From Candidatus Poribacteria bacterium (GTDB lineage Bacteria; Poribacteria; WGA-4E; WGA-3G): 64,000 nucleotides of DNA. Positions 39,549 through 49,582 of the stretch are shown in pieces. Each line of letters starts with the position of its first letter. The first letter of the stretch is position 1. The position numbers were made by a program, and so were the translations under genes. The notes below the pieces were generated by a model. The model was not told the origin of the DNA and did not search any database. It worked only from the letters and a program-made list of their open reading frames with translations. Where the stretch lies: assembly GCA_022821065.1 (NCBI GenBank), contig JAJEEK010000027.1:59733-123732 (forward strand), in the 5' to 3' direction.

Positions 39549-40879
39549 AGACATTCGCGCGCGTTTCCTTGCTGTTCCTGATTTTCTCATTTATTGGGAG
39601 CGTAGAAACGTTTGCTGGCGATTGGAACGACTTTCTCGGTCCAGAACGGAACGGCAAATCGCTGGAAAAGATAGACATCCTTCCGTGGGAAAAAACGGGT
39701 CCACCGATCGTCTGGCATAAGCAGATTGGGACGAGCTACGGGGCACCTACCGTCGCCAACGGACGGGTGTTTATCTTCGCACGTCACGGCGATATGGCGC
39801 GGCTCACCTGTATGGAAAGCACGACTGGCGACGAACTCTGGCGGTTTGAATACCCGACAGACTACGAAGATATGTACGGCTACAACAACGGACCGAGATG
39901 CTGTCCGGTTGTTGATGCTGACCGCGTCTATATTTTTGGTGCTGAAGGCGTGCTGCACTGCGTCCGTGTCTCAGACGGCGAAGCGTTGTGGCAGGTTGAC
40001 ACCACTGCGGAGTTTCACGTCGCACAAAATTTCTTCGGGGTCGCTTCGACTCCGGCTGTTGAAGGCGAGCTGCTCATCGTCCAGATAGGCGGCTCACCAC
40101 CCGGCAGTCCGAAGGATATTTGGGCTGCGAACGGCAAACCTGCCCCAAACCGGAGCGGTATCGTCGCTTTTAACAAATATACAGGTGAGGTTGTTTACCA
40201 GATCGCAGATGAACTTGCGAGTTATGCGAGTCCCGTCTTTAGCACCATTGATGGACGACGTTGGGGATTCGCGTTTCTCCGTGGCGGCCTCGTCGGTTTT
40301 GAACCGGCATTGGGTGAAATAGATTTCCACTATCCGTGGCGGCATCGTAAGATCGAATCCGTCAACGCATCGAGTCCGGTTATTGCTGGTGATAAAGTTT
40401 TTATCAGTGAGTCGTACGGTATTGGGAGTTCGGTCCTCAGGGTCCATCCCGGTGGTTATGAGATCGTTTGGAAAGATCGTGCTTTGCGCCGGAACAAGTC
40501 GCTTGCGTTGCACTGGAACACCGCCGTCCATCATAACGGGTATCTTTACGCTTGTAGCGGACAACACCCGAACGGTGCCGAACTCCGTTGTGTGGAACTC
40601 AAAACGGGTAAAGTTGCATGGTCGCAACGCGTTGACGAACGCGCCTCGCTGCTCTGGGTGAACGACTCTTTTATTTATCTCGGCGAGTACGGACGTTTGA
40701 TGTTACTCAAATGCACGCCAGAGAAATTAGAGGTAATTTCACAGGTCCCCTCACTCAGAGACGAAAACGGTAAGCAGTTAGTGAAATATCCGGCTTGGGC
40801 GGCACCCGTATTAGCAGACGGCTATCTCTATATCCGCGGCAAAGATCGCCTCGTCTGCTTTGACCTACGTTCAAATTAA
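39545..40879 (+). CDS. PQQ-like beta-propeller repeat protein, secreted
   Basis: signal peptide; DWNDFLGPERNGKS; repeated GxVxW propeller blades; ATG overlaps the upstream stop. Confidence 0.85.
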   Translation: MKTFARVSLLFLIFSFIGSVETFAGDWNDFLGPERNGKSLEKIDILPWEKTGPPIVWHKQIGTSYGAPTVANGRVFIFARHGDMARLTCMESTTGDELWRFEYPTDYEDMYGYNNGPRCCPVVDADRVYIFGAEGVLHCVRVSDGEALWQVDTTAEFHVAQNFFGVASTPAVEGELLIVQIGGSPPGSPKDIWAANGKPAPNRSGIVAFNKYTGEVVYQIADELASYASPVFSTIDGRRWGFAFLRGGLVGFEPALGEIDFHYPWRHRKIESVNASSPVIAGDKVFISESYGIGSSVLRVHPGGYEIVWKDRALRRNKSLALHWNTAVHHNGYLYACSGQHPNGAELRCVELKTGKVAWSQRVDERASLLWVNDSFIYLGEYGRLMLLKCTPEKLEVISQVPSLRDENGKQLVKYPAWAAPVLADGYLYIRGKDRLVCFDLRSN

Positions 40880-40880
40880 T

Positions 40881-41000
40881 AGAACTTACGCATACTTCTC
40901 TTTATGTACCACAAACTGTTAGTTTGTGTCTCAAAAACGCTAGGTTTTACGAAGAATTTCATCTAACAGAACGGTTTACGCTCCAAATTGCGTAAGTCCT
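40881..41000. mobile_element. MITE-like element, family AGGACTTACGCA, copy E
   Basis: AGAACTTACGCA...TGCGTAAGTCCT, 1 bp after the preceding stop codon. Confidence 0.82.
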
Positions 41001-41013
41001 GATTAACAGAAAA

Positions 41014-42102
41014 TTACGGTTTCCACAACGTCGCCTCGATAAACCGCTCACCGTCCGGCTCCTCATCAAAATAGTAGACGGTTACCACAGTCCCATCAGG
41101 ACGTTGGACAGTGCGGGGGTAACCGATGTCGTGGTCGCCGCCGTTATCGCGTAAGACGATCTCCTCACCCCAACGCTTACCGGCATCGTTGCTCAACTTC
41201 GCACACATTCGGTGCGGTGCATCCCGATAGCCGTAGATAAGACAGAGTCTACCGTCATGTAGGAGCGTCAGCGTCGGTGGGTTCCCGCCACTTCCGGTAT
41301 CTTCCACCGGTCGATTCTTATGATTCCAGGTTTGTCCATTATCATCAGAACCGTAGAGGTCAATCCAGTTTTGTCGCTCTGCCCAGTCCGACCCTGATTT
41401 GTTCCCGCCTCCGCGACACCGGACGGCGACTAAAATCTGTGACGCTGATAGCCGAACACTTGCAGGCATAATCGCGAATCCTTCAGGTTCCGGTCCGATC
41501 TGAGACAGCAGCGAGAACGATTCACCACCATCGGTTGTCTTCGCGCAGAAAACCAAACCTTCTTCACCGTTTGATTTTGAGGCAGTCAGGAACACCAAGC
41601 ATTCATCTGAATTTGAGACCAGGTAGTCTGTGCGTGCTGCGATGCCGGTGTATCCGAACATCGGAAGTTTGAAGGGGCCGTCCCAACTATTGCACCGATC
41701 TGTAGAGGTATAAAACCATGAGTAGGCACCAGCTCTCAGTCCAGACCTGCTGCACATCATCGCGAAATCGGGATGTGCAAGATCGACACGGTTGGGTGTC
41801 TCGTATGAAGCCGCCGCTTCCAACCGATGCCGTTCTTCGACATGTTCATCTGCGGAGAGTGTGCCTCTTGCAGGGAGCGTACACGGCGTTTCCGAGACCT
41901 GCCACGTCTCACCACCATCTAAACTGCGTCCTTGCATCCCTACAAAGGGCCTATCTCGGTCGCGACGGTGGAACCCCGCATCCGATTTGTGATACCCAAC
42001 AGTAAACCCGACAACGATCTCGTTGCCCCATGCCCAAATACCGTAATTCGCTGGCCAGCCAGCAAATCTGCCCGGTTCACGATAAATTGTAACTTGTTGC
42101 AT
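41014..42102 (-). CDS. sialidase/BNR-repeat family exo-glycosidase-like protein
   Basis: Asp-box-like SLDGGETWQ, TTDGGESFS, SDDNGQTWN, SNDAGKRWG. Confidence 0.82.
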   Translation of the reverse strand: MQQVTIYREPGRFAGWPANYGIWAWGNEIVVGFTVGYHKSDAGFHRRDRDRPFVGMQGRSLDGGETWQVSETPCTLPARGTLSADEHVEERHRLEAAASYETPNRVDLAHPDFAMMCSRSGLRAGAYSWFYTSTDRCNSWDGPFKLPMFGYTGIAARTDYLVSNSDECLVFLTASKSNGEEGLVFCAKTTDGGESFSLLSQIGPEPEGFAIMPASVRLSASQILVAVRCRGGGNKSGSDWAERQNWIDLYGSDDNGQTWNHKNRPVEDTGSGGNPPTLTLLHDGRLCLIYGYRDAPHRMCAKLSNDAGKRWGEEIVLRDNGGDHDIGYPRTVQRPDGTVVTVYYFDEEPDGERFIEATLWKP

Positions 42103-42181
42103 ACTTGTTTCGGTTCCTCGTTTCTAACTGAATATTTTTTGCACAGTATAACACCAACCCTGCTTTTTCTCTATGAAAAAC

Positions 42182-42210
42182 TTGACTTTTTTTTCGAGTA
42201 GCGTTAACAT
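42182..42210 (+). promoter_or_regulatory. sigma70-type promoter (TTGACT-N17-TAACAT)
   Basis: boxes upstream of 42251. Confidence 0.4.
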
Positions 42211-42250
42211 TTAAACAATGTTCTTTGTTTGATCTAAACACACGAAATTT

Positions 42251-43441
42251 TTGGATAACCGAATGCGAAATTTGCTAACAACCGCTATCATTCTCTGGTT
42301 CTGCATGCCGTTCTTTAATGTTGTTGCTGAGAAAGGTAACGACCATAGCCGATATGTCCAGCATGTAGAACAGGGGTTCGACTTCATGTTCCAAGGGAAC
42401 AATCAGAAGGCTATCTCTGAATTTGAAGCCGCACTGACACTCGAGCCCGATCACGCTGAAGTGCTCCACTATCTCGGTATGGCATACACACAAGAACAAT
42501 TCTGGAACCAAGCCGCAGAGAGTTACCAACGTTCTTTAGCACTAATGCCGGACAATATCGAGGCACTCTATTCGCTCGGTGTTGTCTATTTCAGGCTCGA
42601 TAAATGGGCGGATGCAGTGCCGGTATTACAACGTGTCGTCGAACTTTCACCGCAACATGCACGCGGCTACGAAGTCCTCGGCAAGTCGTTTGTAAAACTC
42701 CGCCAATACGCAGCGGCAGTCCCGATTTTAACGAAAGCACTCAAATTGAAACCGCAAGCGGCGGGGACGTATTATGAACTCGGCACGGCACAACTTAATT
42801 TAAAAGAATACACCGCAGCGATTGAAAACTTCAAACAGGCACTTGCATTCGGACCGGGACGTTACGCGGAACCGCACTACGGACTCGGAACAGCGTACCT
42901 CCGCTTGGGCGACCGTGAGAAGAGTAGAGCTGAGATGCAAATTTATCAGCAGTTACAAAAGGAATACGCCGAATACGAACGCCTCACGCGTCTGACACGC
43001 GCAGAACCGAAGAATCTCGAAGCGTGGACAGGATTAGCGACCGCCTTTATGACCCAGCAAAACTATGGCAAAGCCGTCCAAGCGTTTCAGCGGTGTATTG
43101 AGCTCGCCCCGAACGATGCCAACTTTCATCACGGTTTAAGCCGCGCTTTCATGAATCTAAATTACCCTAAACATGCCGCACAAGCCGTTAAAAGAGCCAT
43201 TCAGTTGCGTCCGAACGAAGCGATCCTTTACAACACCCTCGGTAGTACGTATGCGATGCAAGGGGACCCGCAAAATGCACTTGTAGCCTTCCAAAAAGCG
43301 GTTGAACTTGACGGTGAGCAACCGTACTATCATCTTAACCTTTCAAAATTATATCAGAGTCTCGGTAACCAGAAACTCGCGCAGGAGCACTACCGCGCTT
43401 ATGAACACTTTTTATTGGAACAGAAACCAAAACAGAAATAG
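42251..43441 (+). CDS. TPR-repeat protein
   Basis: serial TPR motifs (AISEFEAALTLEPDHAEVLHYLGMAY etc.), signal peptide. Confidence 0.9.
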   Translation: MDNRMRNLLTTAIILWFCMPFFNVVAEKGNDHSRYVQHVEQGFDFMFQGNNQKAISEFEAALTLEPDHAEVLHYLGMAYTQEQFWNQAAESYQRSLALMPDNIEALYSLGVVYFRLDKWADAVPVLQRVVELSPQHARGYEVLGKSFVKLRQYAAAVPILTKALKLKPQAAGTYYELGTAQLNLKEYTAAIENFKQALAFGPGRYAEPHYGLGTAYLRLGDREKSRAEMQIYQQLQKEYAEYERLTRLTRAEPKNLEAWTGLATAFMTQQNYGKAVQAFQRCIELAPNDANFHHGLSRAFMNLNYPKHAAQAVKRAIQLRPNEAILYNTLGSTYAMQGDPQNALVAFQKAVELDGEQPYYHLNLSKLYQSLGNQKLAQEHYRAYEHFLLEQKPKQK

Positions 43442-43454
43442 TCCGCTCAGTATT

Positions 43455-44255
43455 ATGGCATGGGGTTTTTCTATTCTCCTTTTTAGCGTTATGGTTTGTG
43501 CGTATGCAGAAGCTGCGGAGGAGATGCTCCTAATCCCCGCTGGCACGTTTACGATGGGGAGCAATAACCGCGCCGCTGATGAGAAACCGAAGCATAAGGT
43601 CTATCTTGATGCCTATTATATCGGCAAATATGAGGTCACAAACGCCGAGTACTACGAATTTTGGAAACAGCAAACCGATGCTGCGCGGACACCCGAAAAC
43701 TTTACGCATCTCCCACAGATTGGCGACTGGCCTGCACGCGCGGAACAGTTTCCGAACTATCCGGTCGTTGGTGTTTCGTGGCACGATGCGAACGCTTATG
43801 CTGCGTGGAAAGGGATGCGACTGCCAACCGAAGCGGAGTGGGAAAAGGCAGCGCGCGGTTACACCGATAGGGTATGGCCCTGGGGCAACGCGGTCGAACC
43901 GTATGCGAATACCGATGCCGACGATGACGGCTACCAGAATCGACTTGCACCCGTCGGCAGCTTTCCGAAAGGTAAAAGTTATTACGGCGTGATGGACATG
44001 GCAGGGAACGTTTGGGAATGGACAGCGGATTGGTATAGCGATGTCTATTACGGGTACAGTTCGCGAGCAGTGAAACGTCCGAAGATGAACCCTACAGGAC
44101 CAGATGTCGGGAGTTGGCGCGTCATACGCGGCGGCTCTTGGATTGACAAAATTGCTCGATGCAGCACGACGTTCCGGTTCTATCTCTACCCCAATCTGAA
44201 AACCTCATTTGTCGGGTTTCGACTGGCAAAAACCGCAGAAAAAGCAGAAAAATAA
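43455..44255 (+). CDS. SUMF1/formylglycine-generating enzyme family protein
   Basis: LIPAGTFTMGSNN, PVVGVSWHDANAYAAWKGMRLPTEAEWEKAARG, GNVWEWTADWY, RGGSW. Confidence 0.92.
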   Translation: MAWGFSILLFSVMVCAYAEAAEEMLLIPAGTFTMGSNNRAADEKPKHKVYLDAYYIGKYEVTNAEYYEFWKQQTDAARTPENFTHLPQIGDWPARAEQFPNYPVVGVSWHDANAYAAWKGMRLPTEAEWEKAARGYTDRVWPWGNAVEPYANTDADDDGYQNRLAPVGSFPKGKSYYGVMDMAGNVWEWTADWYSDVYYGYSSRAVKRPKMNPTGPDVGSWRVIRGGSWIDKIARCSTTFRFYLYPNLKTSFVGFRLAKTAEKAEK

Positions 44256-44264
44256 CCGTACACG

Positions 44265-45917
44265 ATGCTTCCTAAGTCTCTCCTCCAACTTCATCTGATT
44301 TTTTCTTTTATTTTTCTTGGTAGTGCTGTTGCGGAATCTCCTATCTTCGTGGACGTTACCGAGGCGGCGGGAATCCAATTCAAACACAGCAACGGTAAAA
44401 CGGATCATAAGCACATCATTGAGACAATGGGTTCCGGTGTCGTCTTTTTTGATTACGACAGTGATGGCGATGCAGACCTCTATTTTGTAAACAGTGGTGA
44501 TATTCCGCAAGAGGGGCAAAACGAGACGCAACCACAACATGGGAATGTCCTCTACCGTAATGATGGCGGTGGACGGTTTACGGATGTGACGATTGCATCG
44601 GGCACAGGGGATACCGGATACGGAATGGCAGCCGCCGCAGGCGATATAGATAATGACGGTGATGCCGATCTCTATGTCGCAAACTTCGGACGCGATGTAC
44701 TTTACCGTAACAACGGGGACGGCACTTTTACTGATATTACTGAAACCGCTGGTGTTGATAACGACCTATGGGGGATCGCAGCTGTCTATCTCGATTTCGA
44801 TGTGGATGGTGATCTGGATATCTTTGTTGTCAACTATCTGGTGTATGAACTGTCGATGCCGGTCACAACTTTTAAAGGTATTGTCGGTTATGGACACCCG
44901 CGCAGTTACGAAGGAACGCCGGATGTGCTTTACCGTAACAACGGGGACGGCACTTTTACCAATATCGCAGCGGCAGCAGGGATTATAAATCCAACTGAAG
45001 GGAGAGGTATGGCAGCTGTCGTTTGCGACTACGACAACGACGGGTTCCCAGATATTTACGTCACCAACGACACCAACCGTAATTTCTTATATCGTAACAA
45101 CGGGGACGGCACATTCACCGACGAAAGTCTGTTTATCGGTGTCGGATACGATGAAGGCGGTGTCGCAGAAGGTTCTATGGGAGTAGATTGCGGTGATTAT
45201 AACGGCGACGGGTGGTTTGATTTGATTGTTGCGAATTCTGAAAAGGCGACCCTTTATAAAAATGAGGAGGGATTCCTTTTTGTTGATGCGACGGTGGAAA
45301 GCGGATTACGGCAACCGACTTTACCTTTCGTCGGTTTTAGTCCGCTCTTTCTCGATTACGATAATGACGGCGATCTCGACCTGTTCTGTGCAAACGGACA
45401 TCCGCAAGATGTTATCGAAACCTTGATGGACCATGAGACCTACGCGCAACGGGACCAGATATTTCAAAACCGTGGCGGTGGGAGCTACACAGATGTATCA
45501 GAAACCGCTGGAGATTATTTCACGGAAGCACTCGTCGGCAGAGCCGCTGCGACTGCAGACTACGACAACGACGGGGATACCGATATCGTCGTCATGAATT
45601 CCAATCAGCGTGCCATTTTGCTTCGGAATGACGGCGGTAATACGCAGAATTGGATCGGAATTAAGCTCGTCGGTAACCGAGTTAACCGAGACGGCATCGG
45701 CGCGAAAGTTACGGTCGTCGCAGGTGGAACAACGCAGATAAAAGCAGTGAAGAGCGGTTCAAGTTATGCATCAGGGAGCGACACGCGATTGCTGTTCGGT
45801 TTAGGAGGGAACCGACAAGTTGAGAAGATTACGATTGTGTGGCATGGCGGCGCGACCCAAGAAATGAAAGATGTGGTTATCAATCAGTATTTGACGATTT
45901 CGGAATCGGAAAAATAG
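44265..45917 (+). CDS. CRTAC1-like FG-GAP/VCBS repeat protein with ASPIC/UnbV domain
   Basis: repeated DYDNDGDxDLY and VLYRNNGDGTFTDI; C-terminal GIGAKVTVVAGGTTQIKAVKSGSSYASGSDTRLLFGLG. Confidence 0.93.
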   Translation: MLPKSLLQLHLIFSFIFLGSAVAESPIFVDVTEAAGIQFKHSNGKTDHKHIIETMGSGVVFFDYDSDGDADLYFVNSGDIPQEGQNETQPQHGNVLYRNDGGGRFTDVTIASGTGDTGYGMAAAAGDIDNDGDADLYVANFGRDVLYRNNGDGTFTDITETAGVDNDLWGIAAVYLDFDVDGDLDIFVVNYLVYELSMPVTTFKGIVGYGHPRSYEGTPDVLYRNNGDGTFTNIAAAAGIINPTEGRGMAAVVCDYDNDGFPDIYVTNDTNRNFLYRNNGDGTFTDESLFIGVGYDEGGVAEGSMGVDCGDYNGDGWFDLIVANSEKATLYKNEEGFLFVDATVESGLRQPTLPFVGFSPLFLDYDNDGDLDLFCANGHPQDVIETLMDHETYAQRDQIFQNRGGGSYTDVSETAGDYFTEALVGRAAATADYDNDGDTDIVVMNSNQRAILLRNDGGNTQNWIGIKLVGNRVNRDGIGAKVTVVAGGTTQIKAVKSGSSYASGSDTRLLFGLGGNRQVEKITIVWHGGATQEMKDVVINQYLTISESEK

Positions 45918-45942
45918 AGAGCTTCAAACAGCGTTAGACAAC

Positions 45943-45980
45943 AAAAAACCCGTATCCGGTTTCGGATACGGGTTTTTTTT
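45943..45980. terminator. bidirectional intrinsic terminator
   Basis: AAAAAACCCGTATCC-GGTTTC-GGATACGGGTTTTTTTT between convergent genes. Confidence 0.9.
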
Positions 45981-45990
45981 ACACTAAGAG

Positions 45991-46752
45991 CTACTTTCGC
46001 TTGAGGTCTGCCCACTGTGTTGCGAGTTTACCTTTCGGTTCAACCGGTGTCAGGACATCCAAGAAAAGGCTATCCAGCGTCGGTGCGATGAGCAGATCGG
46101 CATCTGTCAGTTCAAAACGGAGGTTGAGGTAATCCGAACCACCGGATTCACCGCACTTGAAGTGCAAGTAATTTTCGCCCTTCTGGAGATTGATTTCCGT
46201 AGGTGTTGTGACTGTGCGTACGCCGCCTGTCCATGCAGAGTTGTCGTACACCATATCACCGTTGAGCCAGATTTGTGCGTGATCGTCGTGTGCCGGGTGC
46301 ATCGTGGTTGTTCTGTCATCCGGTGAGATAATGGCGATAATACCGTGCCAAGTAACGTTGGTTTGATCCGTCAGTCCGTGGCTTGTGGAGATGTTGGTAC
46401 CATCTTCAGTATCAATCGTAACGACTGACCATCCAAGGAGTGCGCCGTTCGTGATTGATTTGACGACGAGATTAGCCGTTTGTCCTGCTCCCTCGCGTGT
46501 AGAAACGGAAGCGTTTGTAATTGCACCGTCGGTGCCTTCGGAGAGGTAGTCAATCTCCGCGGAGGTACCGAAACCACCCGTCTCTGTTACGAGGTCAAGT
46601 CCCCACCATTTTTCAATCCAGGCTTCTTCTAAGACGATACTTCCGTTCGGCAGTCTAACTTCTTTTACGGTTGGCTGCCAATTCTGTGCAAGTGCCATCG
46701 GTGCAATCATCACCACGCAGGCAAGTACAATAAAGATTGCAAATTTTTTCAT
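45991..46752 (-). CDS. secreted hypothetical protein, carbohydrate-binding-like
   Basis: signal peptide MKKFAIFIVLACVVMIAPMALAQ; AQIWLNGDMVYDNSAW PA14/CBM-like segment. Confidence 0.6.
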   Translation of the reverse strand: MKKFAIFIVLACVVMIAPMALAQNWQPTVKEVRLPNGSIVLEEAWIEKWWGLDLVTETGGFGTSAEIDYLSEGTDGAITNASVSTREGAGQTANLVVKSITNGALLGWSVVTIDTEDGTNISTSHGLTDQTNVTWHGIIAIISPDDRTTTMHPAHDDHAQIWLNGDMVYDNSAWTGGVRTVTTPTEINLQKGENYLHFKCGESGGSDYLNLRFELTDADLLIAPTLDSLFLDVLTPVEPKGKLATQWADLKRK

Positions 46753-47293
46753 AGCTATGAAATCTCCTTCTTCAATATACTTTTCATTTCAAAATAGACA
46801 CAAGGCTCCAAGTTTCGAGCAAGAAGCGCGCTTCCCAAAACCGTAAGACCTTGTAGAATTTATTTTCGTGATAGCAGTACTGCAATGCGAATCACGTATT
46901 TGGATGCTGACGTTCCACCGGTAAACCGATGTCGGTTTCTGTCAGCAGTGTAATTCCGTAGTCCTTCGCAGTGTTGTATACGGCACCGCGAGGTAATAAG
47001 AGAATACACTTTTGTAAATTATAACACTTTTTAGGTATAAATTTCAAGAAAAAAGTGTAGTGTTCACGGAATTGATAAAAATGTATCAGAAAGAAGCAAA
47101 TTTGTCAAGTTTAATTTGAACAACACCACTTTTCGTGATACAATAAGAGACAGTCAGTTGTCAGTTGCTGCTCTCATTGTGGCGTATGGGGGAGTATGGA
47201 GTCCGAGTGTCGTCTCCTCTCTATGTCGTCTACTGCGATCTATACTGAATCTGCCTTGGTATAATAATCTGGACGCTAAAATGGAGAAAAACC

Positions 47294-49507
47294 GTGAACC
47301 GTTCTTATAGGCGACACCGCTCACTGCGCGCCCTCCTCTTCTCAGGTGTTGTTCATCTCTGCCTCGTTATTGCCTTTACATTTTCGTTCTATATCCAAAG
47401 ACCGGCGGGTATCAAAGACGTGATTGCAGTAGATTTGATAACACCGAAGGATGCTCCGCAACGTCCACGTAGACTCAAACCGCCGCCTCCTAAACGGTTA
47501 CGGGTCCCACAACAGACCGATCCATCTACCGAGTCAAACCAACGATATTTGGATTTAGATGCCTCGGCGAATTTAATCAATGAGACACTCCGGCAATCGG
47601 AGGCAGAACTTCTACATGATGCGACGAAATCTGTGTCGGATACGGATACCGCGCTTCCAGACGTGATGACAGATGCGCAGCGTCCGTTCAATAGTCGCAC
47701 CACACCGATCCATGAATCGGTAGCGAGCCCTTTCCAAACCACTGCTGGTGAGGGTGTTGAGAGTGTCCGCCAACGCGTGAAAGGGGACGGCAAAACCGGA
47801 TTCCACAAACTCGAATCGACAGGTGCTGCTGAAATTGGACCTATCGGTGATGGCAAAGGCGAAGGCGAAGGTGAGGAAACCGGCAAAGGTGATAGCACCA
47901 ACCCGTTTGCGGAAGCACTCGAAAATATCGCCAGCCATATCGTCGCGACACGCGAATTGGACAAGGTGAATGTTGTCTTTGTCGTAGATACGAGCGCGAG
48001 TATGCGCGATAATATCCAGCAGGTCGCAGCAAATCTGTATAGTCTGACCGATGCATTTGATCTCGTCAATCTGGAATATCATCTCGGCATGTCCGAATTC
48101 AGTGTACGCTATGAGGGACAGAACCTCGAAATTCGCAGCTTGTTACCCGATGTTGGTATGCTGCGCAGACGGATGCAACAGACCACGCTTAGCGGCGATG
48201 AACACGCACTTGACGCTCTATTAGACACACTTCATCGGATCGATTTTCACGCCGACGCTGATAAATTTATCATCCTTGTAACCGACGAACCCGCGACGAC
48301 AGCTTTCGGCAGGGATAAGGAAGATTCCAAGACACAGATGCAGGAGAAGGTCGTTAAGGAGTATCAACTTCAGGATATCCGTGCTAACGTTCTCGGTTAC
48401 CCAGAACAGTTTCAACGAGAATTAGCCACGGCAACAGGTGGATTATGGCAGCAGATTCCAGGGGACTTCAGAGGTGCCACCTCGCTACCGAGTACTCGCG
48501 CCGGAAACAGTGCATTTATCAAGGTCTTTCGGGACATCGTCACTGACATCCGCCGAAGCGGCGGTCAATTGCTATTCAGTATGGAGTCTCAATTCGAGGT
48601 TGAACTCGAAGATGGCGATATACCGGCACAGAAATTGGAACGCGAATTCAAACGAAACGGTGTCTCTCTGTCCATGGGTGGAAGCCTATTTAGTAATGCC
48701 AAAGTCTGGGAGAAAGAAGAGGGTGATCTGTGGGTCATTACGGATTACGCAAACGGGAGCACTTACACGATTCGTAAAGCAGGGGACAAGTTGAACGTTT
48801 ACGCGGGGATCTATCCTGAAAGTTGGAATCTCTCTGAGAACCTTACGGCACTGACGCAACAACGCGGGAACAGATGGCTTATCAATGATCGTAGAGGCAA
48901 TCGGATGTACACCGTCCGCAACGAGAAGGATCGATTGAACGTCTACGCCGGTGGAACGCCAGGGGCATCGCCTGAAAAAGGGTTCGGCACTGTCGTGGAC
49001 ATTGTTGTAATGCTCGACTACAGCCGGAGTATGGGTGGGAAGTCTGAAGCCATTATGCTCGGTTTAAGTACGCTCATCGGTCGGTTAGACATCCTGCCTA
49101 TCAAATATCGGATTGGTCTCATCCGTTTCGCGGAGGCGAAAGATGCCATCAAGGTCATCAACGGTGCCGTCGTCACGCAGATGCCGTTGAACGAGTCGAT
49201 GTTGAAAAGTTATATGGAAGACCCGTTCGGTGGTGACGAACACCTTATTGATGCGATTGTTGAAGGGCTTCCAAAGGTAAAGTTTAGTCCGTTTGCGAGT
49301 CGGTTCCTGTTGATCCTGACAGACGAACCGACGACTGGGAAGTATCCGCCTGAACGGGCGCTCAGCGTGTGCCAGTCGTTGGGTGTTCGTGCTTATGTGA
49401 TTGGTCATCCGAGACCAGAAGATTTTCAGAAGACGCTTGCGGAACAAACAGGTGGCATCTTTTTCACAATGCCGAAGCATCTAAACAAAGCCTATCCAAA
49501 TCAGTAG
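47294..49507 (+). CDS. TonB-like N-terminus fused to two von Willebrand factor A domains
   Basis: LLFSGVVHLCLVIAF TM plus Pro-rich KPPPPKRLRVP; MIDAS VFVVDTSASM and VVMLDYSRSM; GTG start. Confidence 0.8.
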   Translation: MNRSYRRHRSLRALLFSGVVHLCLVIAFTFSFYIQRPAGIKDVIAVDLITPKDAPQRPRRLKPPPPKRLRVPQQTDPSTESNQRYLDLDASANLINETLRQSEAELLHDATKSVSDTDTALPDVMTDAQRPFNSRTTPIHESVASPFQTTAGEGVESVRQRVKGDGKTGFHKLESTGAAEIGPIGDGKGEGEGEETGKGDSTNPFAEALENIASHIVATRELDKVNVVFVVDTSASMRDNIQQVAANLYSLTDAFDLVNLEYHLGMSEFSVRYEGQNLEIRSLLPDVGMLRRRMQQTTLSGDEHALDALLDTLHRIDFHADADKFIILVTDEPATTAFGRDKEDSKTQMQEKVVKEYQLQDIRANVLGYPEQFQRELATATGGLWQQIPGDFRGATSLPSTRAGNSAFIKVFRDIVTDIRRSGGQLLFSMESQFEVELEDGDIPAQKLEREFKRNGVSLSMGGSLFSNAKVWEKEEGDLWVITDYANGSTYTIRKAGDKLNVYAGIYPESWNLSENLTALTQQRGNRWLINDRRGNRMYTVRNEKDRLNVYAGGTPGASPEKGFGTVVDIVVMLDYSRSMGGKSEAIMLGLSTLIGRLDILPIKYRIGLIRFAEAKDAIKVINGAVVTQMPLNESMLKSYMEDPFGGDEHLIDAIVEGLPKVKFSPFASRFLLILTDEPTTGKYPPERALSVCQSLGVRAYVIGHPRPEDFQKTLAEQTGGIFFTMPKHLNKAYPNQ

Positions 49508-49515
49508 ATTGGCTG

Positions 49516-49547
49516 TCAGTCCGATTTTTCGGAGAAAAAATCGGACT
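49516..49547. terminator. strong inverted repeat / terminator-like hairpin
   Basis: CAGTCCGATTTTT...AAAAATCGGACTG just after the VWA gene. Confidence 0.65.
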
Positions 49548-49582
49548 GAAAACTGACAACTATTAACCGAAAGGAAATCATA

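Noticed and set aside
47116-47310. 64 aa ORF upstream of the VWA gene
   Set aside because: No RBS or recognisable similarity; overlaps a repeat-like CAGTCAGTTGTCAG stretch.
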